NCBI GenBank assembly: GCA_947628605.1
Contig: CANRAM010000008.1
Location: forward strand, 1-34,855
Origin: an uncultured Clostridia bacterium
GTDB lineage: Bacteria; Bacillota; Clostridia; TANB77; CAG-508
Direction of reading: 5' to 3'
Length of the DNA stretch: 34,855 nt
Positions within the stretch are counted from its first letter, which is position 1. Every line of letters begins with the position of its first letter. The notes under the pieces are model-generated. The model worked only from the letters and a program-made list of their open reading frames with translations, made no database searches and was not told where the DNA came from. The position numbers and the translations under genes were made by a program. This document shows, piece after piece, positions 9,509-18,702 of this stretch.

Positions 9509-10876
9509 CTAATTATCATTTATTTTGTTAATATAGTATTTTTTTAAATCATTGTTTTTTATTACGTTTTTTGCAACTTTTTCGTATTGCTTTTTTATTT
9601 GTTTTATTAAAAATATATTTTTCATATTGTGATTTACTAGTAAATCACAGTTTTTTATATAATCTATTTTTCCAAGTATGTTGTAATTTTTGAATACATC
9701 TTTTAATATGTTAAAGGTAATAGAACCATTTTTTACTTTGTTAAATAATATATATAATTTTTCTTTTTCAAACTTGTTTTCATTAATATACTTCTCTAAT
9801 AAAATTTTGGATTTTTTTATTTGTAAGATATTTGGTTCAGTTATGAAAATTATTTTTTCACTGTTTTGCATAACTAAGTCTAAATTTTTGTTTATATTTT
9901 CTGTATCTATAAGAATAACATCGAATTTTACTTTTAATTCATTTATAATGTTTTGTAATTTTTCTTCTTCTATTTCATTATTATAAAATATGTTTTTTTG
10001 TTCAGATATAGATAATAGTTTTATATAAGAATTTATTTTTATAATTTTCTTTTCTTCTTTTGTTTCTTTTTCAAAATTGTTTTGAAAAAATTTTTCTATA
10101 TTTTCATTTGTTATTTGCTCGAAAGAATTTTCATTTTTGTTTTTTATTCCAAATAATATTTTTATACTATTGTTTATATAGTCGCAATCTATTATTAATG
10201 TTTTTTTCTTTTTTTTGCATAATGCTTTTGCTAAATTTATTGTAAATATACTTTTCCCTACTCCCGGTATTCCAGAAATGAATATTATTTTTGTGTTTTT
10301 GTTTTCTTTGTCTTTTTTTAATATTGTAGATATTCTTTTTATTAATTTATTTTTTAAAGTATTTTCAAAATATTCTATTTCAATTTCCTTTTCTATTTCT
10401 TTTTGTTCTTCTTTTGTTATTGTTGATAATTTTTGTATTTTTAAATTTAATTTCTCTCTATTTTCTTTTTCAAGTATAATTTTTTTTAGTTCTTTTATTT
10501 CTTCTTCCATTTGTTGTTTTTTATTATTTTGTATAATTAGATTTGCTATTTCTTTTATTTCTATTTGATTGTTATAAAATATTGTTACATCTTTTGTTAT
10601 TAAATCATTTTCTAATTCTTTGTTTTCTTGTTTAAGAATTAAAATAATATTTATATCTTTTCTCATCTCTTTTATTTTTTTTATTAATTCATTTATGTTT
10701 TTTTCGCCTGGTAATAATTCACTAAGAATAATATAGTCTATATTATTATTTGTTTCTAATGCTTCTATAATTCCATCTTGATATTGTATGTCGTTCATTA
10801 TAACTTGTATTTCATTATATTCTTTTAATTTATCGTTCACTGTTTTATTTAATAATGCAGTAATTATTGTTTTCAT
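9509..10876 (-). CDS. TadZ/CpaE/MinD-like P-loop ATPase with N-terminal receiver-like domain
   Basis: FISGIPGVGKSIFTINLAKALCKKKKKTLIIDCDYINNS deviant Walker A and FDVILIDTEN; long Lys/Glu-rich linker. Confidence 0.7.
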   Translation of the reverse strand: MKTIITALLNKTVNDKLKEYNEIQVIMNDIQYQDGIIEALETNNNIDYIILSELLPGEKNINELIKKIKEMRKDINIILILKQENKELENDLITKDVTIFYNNQIEIKEIANLIIQNNKKQQMEEEIKELKKIILEKENREKLNLKIQKLSTITKEEQKEIEKEIEIEYFENTLKNKLIKRISTILKKDKENKNTKIIFISGIPGVGKSIFTINLAKALCKKKKKTLIIDCDYINNSIKILFGIKNKNENSFEQITNENIEKFFQNNFEKETKEEKKIIKINSYIKLLSISEQKNIFYNNEIEEEKLQNIINELKVKFDVILIDTENINKNLDLVMQNSEKIIFITEPNILQIKKSKILLEKYINENKFEKEKLYILFNKVKNGSITFNILKDVFKNYNILGKIDYIKNCDLLVNHNMKNIFLIKQIKKQYEKVAKNVIKNNDLKKYYINKINDN

Positions 10877-10898
10877 ATTTTTCTCCTTGTCTTTCTTT

Positions 10899-12710
10899 TT
10901 ATCCGCTTATTATTTCTTTTTCATATTCATTTGACTCTATTTTTGTTAAAATGTGATTTTCTCCTGCGAACATTAAACATTCCCCTCTTTTTAAAGACTT
11001 TATTTCAACTTTTTCTTTTTCTGATAAATTTGAATATTGTGCTAAAATTTTTATATTTTCTTCTTCTAATGAGAAGAAAGTTTTTATACTTGAATTATTC
11101 AAAATGCTTTTGCCGTATATTCCATTTTCTAAACTAAATAAATCTGATATATCTTGTGTTATTGCTACTGCACTTCCTCCATATTTTCTTATGGTTTTAA
11201 ATATTTTGTATATGAAACTTGCTACGTTTTTATTTGAAGTTACTCCTATTAATCTCCATATTTCGTCTAAATATATTGCTTTTTTTACGTTTCTATTTAT
11301 TTTTATTTTGTCCCAAAATAGTTCTGTAAAAATATACATTCCGTATTGTAAATTTTCTTCTCCTAAATCATAAACATCTGCAACAATTAAAGTGTTGTCT
11401 AATTCTATATTTGTGTATTCGTTAAAATATTTTAAAGAACCTTTTATAAACGGTATAAGTTTTGTTTTTAATACTTTTGTTTTTGGGTCTTTATCTAATA
11501 TTTCGTATAAATCTTCTAATATTGGCATATCTCTACTATTTTTAAATACTTTTGTTATTGTTATTTTGTCTTCTTCGCCTGTTTTGTATAAACTTTCATC
11601 ATCAAATGTAATTCCTTTTTGAGCATAACATTCAATTAGTTTGTCTTCTAATATTGCTTTTTCTTCTTCATCTATTTCTCCAAAAATCATATTAAAAAAT
11701 CCTATTAATTTACTTATTTTTGTTGCTAAATATCCTTTTTCGTTTTCTTCTATACTTTCTTTTCTTATATCAAATACATTTATATATGTATTTGATGTTG
11801 GTCCTATTTTTAACATAGTTCCTCCTAGCTTTTTACATAAGTTTGTGTATTCTCTATCTGGGTCTATAACGTATTGTTCTATTCCAAGTAGTCTATTTCT
11901 TAATATTAATAATTTTGTATAAAATGATTTACCTGCCCCACTTGTTCCAAATATACTTAAGTTTGCATTTTTATATTTTCCTGTGTCATATCTATCTATA
12001 AATACTAAGCTATTGTTATAAATATTTGTTCCTACGTAAATGCCTTGTTCATCGAATATTGACGATGAAATAAATGGATATGTAGAAACTAAGCCTTGTG
12101 TTAGTATATTTCTTTTACTTACTTGTTTTATGTCTTCGTTATTTTCTAATATTGGCATACACGAAAGAAATGCTTGTTCTTGCCTAAAGTAAGCTCTTCT
12201 TGTTTGCATTCCTTTGCTTTGTACTATTCCTTCAATTTTGTTTAGTATATATTCTAATTCTTTTTTATCTTCCGCATAAACATTTATGTATATGTACAAA
12301 AAATATAGTTCTTCGTTGTCTACTTGCATTTGTTTTCTTATATATTTTGCATCATTGTATGTAAATGCTGCTATGTCTATATCTTGGCTGTTTTTATTTT
12401 TTGTTTGTAAATCTACTCCTACATTTCCTATATGATATGTTAATTCTCTTATTGTTTTGTAAGAGTCTTTTTTTTCATAAAATATTGATATGTTCATATT
12501 TATGTTTGTATCTATTAAATTTTTTAATAGTAAGTCGTTTTGTTCTCTGTAATAGTTTACTATTAGAATTGTAGAATAGTATATTTCGTCTATTTCTATT
12601 AGTTTTGGATTTTGTAAGTTTATATATGAAGGTGAAATTTTATCTAAGCTATTTATTGTTCCTTCTAAAAATTCAAGTTTTTCTTCTTTTTCTTTATTGT
12701 TTAATTTTAT
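10899..12710 (-). CDS. VirB4-family T4SS ATPase, probable AUA start at 12708-12710
   Basis: Walker A IFGTSGAGKSFYTKLL, YVIDPDREY, YLDEIWRLIG, VAITQDISDL. Track ORF starts at 12497, but the same frame is open to 12726 and encodes conserved VirB4-like N-terminus (KISPSYINLQNPKLIEIDEIYYSTILIVNYYREQNDLLLKNLIDTNINMNIS). SD AAGGAGGAG precedes ATA. Confidence 0.8.
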   Translation of the reverse strand: MKLNNKEKEEKLEFLEGTINSLDKISPSYINLQNPKLIEIDEIYYSTILIVNYYREQNDLLLKNLIDTNINMNISIFYEKKDSYKTIRELTYHIGNVGVDLQTKNKNSQDIDIAAFTYNDAKYIRKQMQVDNEELYFLYIYINVYAEDKKELEYILNKIEGIVQSKGMQTRRAYFRQEQAFLSCMPILENNEDIKQVSKRNILTQGLVSTYPFISSSIFDEQGIYVGTNIYNNSLVFIDRYDTGKYKNANLSIFGTSGAGKSFYTKLLILRNRLLGIEQYVIDPDREYTNLCKKLGGTMLKIGPTSNTYINVFDIRKESIEENEKGYLATKISKLIGFFNMIFGEIDEEEKAILEDKLIECYAQKGITFDDESLYKTGEEDKITITKVFKNSRDMPILEDLYEILDKDPKTKVLKTKLIPFIKGSLKYFNEYTNIELDNTLIVADVYDLGEENLQYGMYIFTELFWDKIKINRNVKKAIYLDEIWRLIGVTSNKNVASFIYKIFKTIRKYGGSAVAITQDISDLFSLENGIYGKSILNNSSIKTFFSLEEENIKILAQYSNLSEKEKVEIKSLKRGECLMFAGENHILTKIESNEYEKEIISG

Positions 12711-12733
12711 AGTTATCTCCTCCTTTTATTTTT

Positions 12734-13300
12734 TTATTCTTTATTTAAAAATAGTTTTGTATTTAAGAATGATGAAATTATATTCTCTGTTTCTTTTTTT
12801 TCATCATATTCTTGTACTATATTCCCACATCTAGATAAACATTCTTTTATTTTAAAGTATTTTTCGTTTAAATCTTGTATAATTATTTCTTCTATGCTTT
12901 CTTTGTTTTCATTGTTTTTGATTACTATATAAAAATTCTTAGATGAAGATTTTTTTTCTGTATTAATTTTCTTTATGAAGTTTATATATTGTTTTGATAA
13001 TTCTTTTACATTTTCATTTTCTTCTTTTTCAATTTGTTTTTTTATATTGGAAATATGTTTAGATAAATCTTCTTTATTACTTTGAATTACTATTTGTATA
13101 TCAAAATTACACGTTTTCAAAAAAATTTTATAAGAATTTAATATTGCCTCTTTTTCTAATTCTGATTTTAAATTATAATTTATGGGAATTACTTTGATTA
13201 TTTTTATGTAGGAATTATTTTTTAATTTTATAATTCCTTTATCTAGAATTTTTTGAATAGGCAACCATTCTTGTATAGATTTTGTTTCTTGCTTTTTCAC
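12734..13300 (-). CDS. TraC-like (VirB4 N-terminal-type) T4SS protein
   Basis: 188 aa, starts KSIQEWLPIQKILDKGIIKLKNNSYIKIIKVIPINYNLKSELEKE, immediately upstream of VirB4, as in Gram-positive PrgI/TraC/VirB4 arrangements. Confidence 0.6.
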   Translation of the reverse strand: MKKQETKSIQEWLPIQKILDKGIIKLKNNSYIKIIKVIPINYNLKSELEKEAILNSYKIFLKTCNFDIQIVIQSNKEDLSKHISNIKKQIEKEENENVKELSKQYINFIKKINTEKKSSSKNFYIVIKNNENKESIEEIIIQDLNEKYFKIKECLSRCGNIVQEYDEKKETENIISSFLNTKLFLNKE

Positions 13301-13331
13301 GGTTTCTCCTTTTCTTGATTAAATTATTTAT

Positions 13332-13360
13332 ATAATAAAACCTTTCTTTTAATTTGTCAA
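13332..13360 (-). promoter_or_regulatory. Sigma-A-like promoter for T4SS-like cluster 2
   Basis: On - strand TTGACA - 17 nt - TATTAT upstream of the 13300 start. Confidence 0.65.
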
Positions 13361-13886
13361 CAAAAATCGTTCGACATTTTTCGACTTATGCTTAAAAACT
13401 CGCTTATTTACTTACTTTTTTCGATTAAAATTTTTTAAATTTTTTTGTATATTTTTTTTGTTTTTGATTATAATAATGTTATAAGGTTAATATTAGTTGA
13501 ACAAAGAGTGATATAAGGTTTTGTTGCTTTATGTTATTCGAGCAAAGATGTATATTGGCTTATTTATAGGTTATTATATGTCGGCGATAAGAGTGCATTA
13601 TTAGTATGCAGGCTATATTTTACTTATATTTATTTCATTTTATATTGGTATTTTTATATGGTTATATTATTGGTAATGTATTCGAGTTAAGATTATATTT
13701 ATATCTTTGTTTTTTAAGTGGTTGTTAGTAGTCCTTTTTAGGATGAATATGGTTACTTAGGGTGTATTTATAGTCGAGCAACTGATTTTTATGTGTGGTG
13801 GATTGCTTATTTATATAGTAATATATATTAGGTGAGTAATTATGCATATTAGTTTTAGCTGAAGATTAATATTAGCTTTATCGATT

Positions 13887-13917
13887 AATAGCGTAATACA
13901 AAAAGTATTACGCTATT
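13887..13917. terminator. Inverted repeat, terminator after gyrB
   Basis: AATAGCGTAATAC-AAAAA-GTATTACGCTATT perfect 13-bp stem, just beyond the gyrB stop. Confidence 0.75.
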
Positions 13918-13922
13918 AAATA

Positions 13923-15840
13923 TTATATATCTAGGTTTTTTACATATCTTGCATTACTTTCAATAAATTCTCTACGTGGAGCTATTTCATCTCCCATAAG
14001 TATTGTAAATATTTCATCAGCTTTTATTGCGTCTTCCATAGTTACTTTTATTAATATTCTGGTTTCTGGGTTCATTGTTGTTTCCCATAGTTGTTCTGGG
14101 TCCATTTCTCCTAAACCTTTGTATCTTTGTATATTTATTCCGTCTCTTCCTATTTCACTTAGTTTTTGGTCTCTTTCTTCATCTGAATAACAGTAGATGT
14201 CTTGCATTCCCTTTTTTGATAGTTTATATAGTGGTGGTTGAGCAAGATATACATTTCCATTTTCTATTAGTGGTCTCATATATCTAAAGAAAAATGTTAG
14301 TAATAATGTTCTAATATGCGCTCCGTCAACATCGGCATCTGCCATTATTATAACTTTTCCATATCTTATTTTTGTTATGTCAAATTCTGCTCCTATTCCT
14401 GCTCCAACTGCAACTATAACAGGGTTCAATTTATCGTTTCCGTAGATTTTATCAGCTCTTGCTTTTTCTACATTTAACATTTTTCCCCATAATGGTAAAA
14501 TTGCTTGAAATTTCCTATCTCTTCCCTGTTTTGCGCTTCCTCCTGCTGAGTCTCCCTCTACTATATATACTTCACATTCTTCTGCAACTTTACTACTACA
14601 GTCTGCAAGTTTTCCGAGGTAATGTTGATGTTTCTAATGCTGATTTTCTTCTTACTAATTCTCTTGCTTTTCTTGCTGCTTCTCTTGCACGTGATGCACT
14701 AACGCATTTTTCTAGTATTGCTTTTGCTACACTAGGGTTTTCTTCTAAAAATGTTGATAATGCTTCGTTTACCATACTTTGTACAACACCTGCTACTTCG
14801 CTATTTCCTAATTTCATTTTTGTTTGGCCTTCGAATTGAGGTTCTTTAACTTTTACTGATATTACTGCTGTTATTCCTTCTCTTATATCTTCACCTTGCA
14901 AATTTGAATCTTTTTCTTTTAATATATTATGATTTCTTGCATAATCGTTGAATACTTTTGTTAAAGCTCTTTTAAATCCTTCTAAGTGTGTTCCTCCCTC
15001 TATTGTGTTAATATTATTAACAAATGTGTATATGTTTTCAGAGTAAGAGGTTGTATATTGTATTGCAATTTCTACTGGTATTTCTGCTTGTTCTTTTTCT
15101 ATGTAAATTGGTTCTTTATTTATTGGTTCTTTACTTTTATTTAAGTATTCTACAAATGATTTTAATCCACCTTCAAATATAAATTCTGCTTTTTTTGGTG
15201 TTTCTTCCCTTTTATCTTCTATGCTAATAAATAATCCTTTTGTTAAAAATGCCATTTCTCTAAAACGATTTTCTAATATTTCATACTCATAATTTAATGT
15301 TTCAAAAATTGTATCATCAGCTAAAAATCTAACTTTTGTTCCTGTTTTATCTGAATCCCCTATTCTTGTTAAAGGTTTTATAGTTTTTCCTTTTTCAAAA
15401 GACATTTGGTAAATTCCGCCGTCTCTTTGTATTGTAACTTCACACCAAGTTGATAAAGCGTTTACAACAGATGCACCAACTCCGTGTAGACCTCCTGATA
15501 CTTTATATCCACTATCTCCCCCAAATTTTCCTCCTGCATTTAGTTGTGTATAAACTGTTTCTGCAGCAGAAATTTTTGTTTTAGCGTGAATGTCTACGGG
15601 TATACCTCTTCCATCATCTTCTACACTTATTATATTACCTGGTTCTATAATTACATTTATATTTTTACAATACCCTGCTAATGCTTCATCAACGCAGTTA
15701 TCTACTATTTCATAAACTAAATGGTGAAGCCCTCTGGCTGAAACACTTCCTATATACATTCCTGGTCTTTTTCTTACGTGTTCTAATCCGTCTAATACTT
15801 GAATTTGTTCAGCACCGTATTTATGCTCGTATTTTTCCAT
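13923..15840 (-). CDS. gyrB: DNA gyrase subunit B, one +1 frameshift at in-frame CGG (complement 14614-14616)
   Basis: Two track ORFs (14596-15840 and 13923-14480) join as ...[65 protein letters not shown]... if the C of CGG is skipped. Confidence 0.95.
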
Positions 15841-15894
15841 TCTTCTTCCTCCTTGATTAAGCTGTTTTTATTATATTATTTAATTTTAAAAAAA

Positions 15895-16167
15895 TCAAGT
15901 TCTATTATTTATTTTAATTGTTAACCGTTTTCTTTTTGAAAGCGTTACAGAAGATATATTAGATAAATAACCTTTTAATTCTTTTTCTTTTTGTACTACT
16001 ATTAAGGATTTTGCTTGTTTTCCTTCGCTTATATCTATTATATTTTTATTGTTTATTGTGTTGAAAAATTTTTCAAAATTTTTTTTATCTTTTATTTTTT
16101 TATAGTCTAAAATAAATAAAATTTCATCTTTGTTAAGAATAACATCTTTTCCAATGTGTAAATACAT
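15895..16167 (-). CDS. RemB/DUF370 (YaaB)-like protein; contains an in-frame CGG near the C-terminus (complement 15925-15927)
   Basis: MYLHIGKDVILNKDEILFILD...LSNISSVTLSKR pattern; position between recF and gyrB as in many Firmicutes. With +1 shift it would end SKRKG* at about 15921. Confidence 0.7.
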   Translation of the reverse strand: MYLHIGKDVILNKDEILFILDYKKIKDKKNFEKFFNTINNKNIIDISEGKQAKSLIVVQKEKELKGYLSNISSVTLSKRKRLTIKINNRT

Positions 16168-16176
16168 ATTTTTCTC

Positions 16177-17247
16177 CTATTCAATATTAACATTTCCGTC
16201 TTTTACAAAGAAAGTTTTGCACATTTTATTATCAATTGTGAATTTATCTGTACAAGTTATTAATATTTGTGTATTACTTATTCCTTTTAAAAAATTTTCT
16301 CTTCTTTTACTATCTAATTCAGACATAAAATCATCTAATAAAAGAATTGGATATTCATTTATTTCATCGTAAATTATTTCTAGTTCGGCTAGTTTTAAAG
16401 AAAGTATTACTGTTCTATTTTGCCCTTGTGAGCCATAAATATTAACTTGTTTTCCATTTATATAAATAAAAAAGTCGTCTCTATGTATTCCTTTTGTTGT
16501 ATATCCTTTTATTATATCGCTATCCCAATTCTTTTTTAAAGTTTCAAGATATTTTTGTTTATTTTCATAGTCTGTAATATATTTTATTTTTATTTCTTCT
16601 TTATCTTCAGTTATGTTATAATGTATTTTTGATATTTTTTCTTTTATTTTTTCTATAAATTCATTTCTATATTTATATACATTTTCTGCATATTCTGCTA
16701 ATTTTTCATCCCATATTTCTAAAAGATTTTTACTTTTATTTTCTAGTTTTATTTGTCTTAAGTAATTATTTCTTTGTTCTAATGCTTTTAAGTACATATT
16801 TAAATTATATACATATTGTGGTCTTAATTGACTTATTAAGATATTTAAAAATCTTCTTCTTTTGGCCGGGCCACCTTTTAATATTTCAATGTCATCTGGA
16901 TTAAACATTACTATATTTATATTTCCTAAAATATCGCTAAATTTACTTTGTTTTATTCCATTTATATATATGTTTTTTTTATCTTCTAGCTGAATTTTTA
17001 TTTTTCCTTCTCTATCTGTTTTTTCAAATTCTATTTCAATTATTGCATTTTGTTCTTCTGTGTTTATTAGTTCTTTTTCTTTTTTTACTCTAAATGATTT
17101 GCCTATTGCACATAAAAATATTGCTTCTAATATATTGGTTTTTCCTTGTGCGTTGTCGCCAAAAAAGATATTTATTCCATTGTTTAAGTCTATTTCTTGT
17201 TGTTTGTAATTTCTAAAGTTGTTTAATTTTACTTTTTTTATATACAT
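16177..17247 (-). CDS. recF: DNA replication/repair protein RecF
   Basis: MYIKKVKLNNFRNYKQQEIDLNNGINIFFGDNAQGKTNILEAIFLCAIGKSFR; LLLDDFMSELD. Confidence 0.97.
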   Translation of the reverse strand: MYIKKVKLNNFRNYKQQEIDLNNGINIFFGDNAQGKTNILEAIFLCAIGKSFRVKKEKELINTEEQNAIIEIEFEKTDREGKIKIQLEDKKNIYINGIKQSKFSDILGNINIVMFNPDDIEILKGGPAKRRRFLNILISQLRPQYVYNLNMYLKALEQRNNYLRQIKLENKSKNLLEIWDEKLAEYAENVYKYRNEFIEKIKEKISKIHYNITEDKEEIKIKYITDYENKQKYLETLKKNWDSDIIKGYTTKGIHRDDFFIYINGKQVNIYGSQGQNRTVILSLKLAELEIIYDEINEYPILLLDDFMSELDSKRRENFLKGISNTQILITCTDKFTIDNKMCKTFFVKDGNVNIE

Positions 17248-17265
17248 TATTTACTCCACACATTT

Positions 17266-18381
17266 TTAATCTTTTAATCTTATTGGTAATATCATATATG
17301 TATAATCTCCTTCTCCTACTGGTCTTATAACACAAGGTGATATATTTGAACAGAAATCTACATATATTTCTTCATCTTCTATAACTTTTAAAGCATCTAA
17401 GAAGTATTTTGGATTGAATCCTGCTTCTAAATTTTTTCCTTCTGTTGTAGTGTATAATTCTTCTTTTGCATCTCCTGTTTGGTTTGTACAAGAAATTGTT
17501 ACTTTTCCTATGTCTATTAATACTTTTACAGGATATTTTTTTTCTTTTTCTGTTGATGATGCTGATATTAGACTTATTCTTTCAAAACAATCTTGTAAAT
17601 TGTTTTTGTTTATTCGTATTCTTGTTTCCCAGTTTTCAGGTATAACGTTTTTATAATTTAAAAATTCTCCGTCTAAAAGTCTTGTTACTATTTTGCAATT
17701 ATCCATTTCAAATAGTGCTTGATTTTTCGAAACACCTATTGATATTGAATCGAATGAATCTAGTATAATTTTGTTTACTTCGTTTAGTGTTTTCCCAGGA
17801 ATTACTGCACTGAAATCGTTTTTGTTGTTTACTAATTTTGTACTATTCCAAGCTAATCTAAATCCATCTACTGCTACAACGTTTAGTGTGTTTCCTATTG
17901 TTTGAAATAAACATCCTGTAAATATTGGTCTATTTTCTTCTATACTAACTGCAAATATTGTTTTTCTTATCATACTTTTTAGTGTGTTTTGTTCTATTTG
18001 TATTGAGTTTTCTATTGTTATTTGTGGTAGTTCTGGGAATTCGTCTGGGTTCATTGTTGCTAGTTTATATAATGAACCTTCACATTCTATAACTAATAGA
18101 TTATTTTCATTTAACGTTATATTTATTTCAGTATCTGGTAATTTTCTTATTATTTCACTAAACATTATTGCATTAACTACTGTATTTCCTTGTTGTTCTA
18201 CTTTTGCTTCCATTATATATTCTATTCCTATTTCTAAATCATAGGTTGTAAATTTTACTTCATTATCATTTGTTTGAATTAATATTCCTTCTAGTATAGG
18301 CATTGTTGTTTTTGATGCTACCGCTTTTATTACGGAATTAAGTGCTTTAAGGATTTTATCCTTTTCACATACAATTTTCAT
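17266..18381 (-). CDS. dnaN: DNA polymerase III beta clamp
   Basis: 371 aa, MKIVCEKDKILKALNSVIKAVASKTTMPILEGILI...YTYMILPIRL. Confidence 0.97.
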   Translation of the reverse strand: MKIVCEKDKILKALNSVIKAVASKTTMPILEGILIQTNDNEVKFTTYDLEIGIEYIMEAKVEQQGNTVVNAIMFSEIIRKLPDTEINITLNENNLLVIECEGSLYKLATMNPDEFPELPQITIENSIQIEQNTLKSMIRKTIFAVSIEENRPIFTGCLFQTIGNTLNVVAVDGFRLAWNSTKLVNNKNDFSAVIPGKTLNEVNKIILDSFDSISIGVSKNQALFEMDNCKIVTRLLDGEFLNYKNVIPENWETRIRINKNNLQDCFERISLISASSTEKEKKYPVKVLIDIGKVTISCTNQTGDAKEELYTTTEGKNLEAGFNPKYFLDALKVIEDEEIYVDFCSNISPCVIRPVGEGDYTYMILPIRLKD

Positions 18382-18412
18382 TTCAAACGCTCCTTTATTA
18401 ATATAATATATT

Positions 18413-18430
18413 TAGTAGTATTAGTAGTAG
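18413..18430 (+). promoter_or_regulatory. DnaA-trio-like tract (origin unwinding element candidate)
   Basis: TAGTAGTATTAGTAGTAG next to a DnaA-box-like TGTGGAAAC (18435-18443). Confidence 0.65.
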
Positions 18431-18702
18431 GTAATGTGGAAACAGTGGAAAAGTATTTCAACGCTAGATTCCCGTAAGAAAAATTTTGTGTATAATTATG
18501 TTGAAAATTAACCAAGATATCCACAATCCAAAAACTAAAATGTGTAAATGTTTAGTTATCAACAACTTATTTACATACTATTAACATTTTGTTGTTGATA
18601 ACTAATGTAGCAGTTCCCTAAGAAGAATTACATCCATTTTTTAAAACGAAAGTTTTTACAAACAATATTTTTAAAAAAGTTTTATAAACATTTTGTTTTT
18701 AA
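18413..18702. other. oriC: oriC, dnaA-dnaN intergenic DnaA-box region
   Basis: ATATCCACA (18517-18525), TTATCAACA (18556-18564), TGTTGATAA (18593-18601), TGTGGAAAC (18435-18443), TAG-trio tract. Confidence 0.8.

Noticed and set aside
13440-13886. CRISPR array or tandem repeats in the empty intergenic block
   Set aside because: The motif copies are too degenerate and irregularly spaced for a CRISPR array; no cas genes.
13923-15840. gyrB as a pseudogene
   Set aside because: Both parts are highly conserved and complete apart from one inserted nucleotide; gyrB is essential and no second copy is seen in the window.
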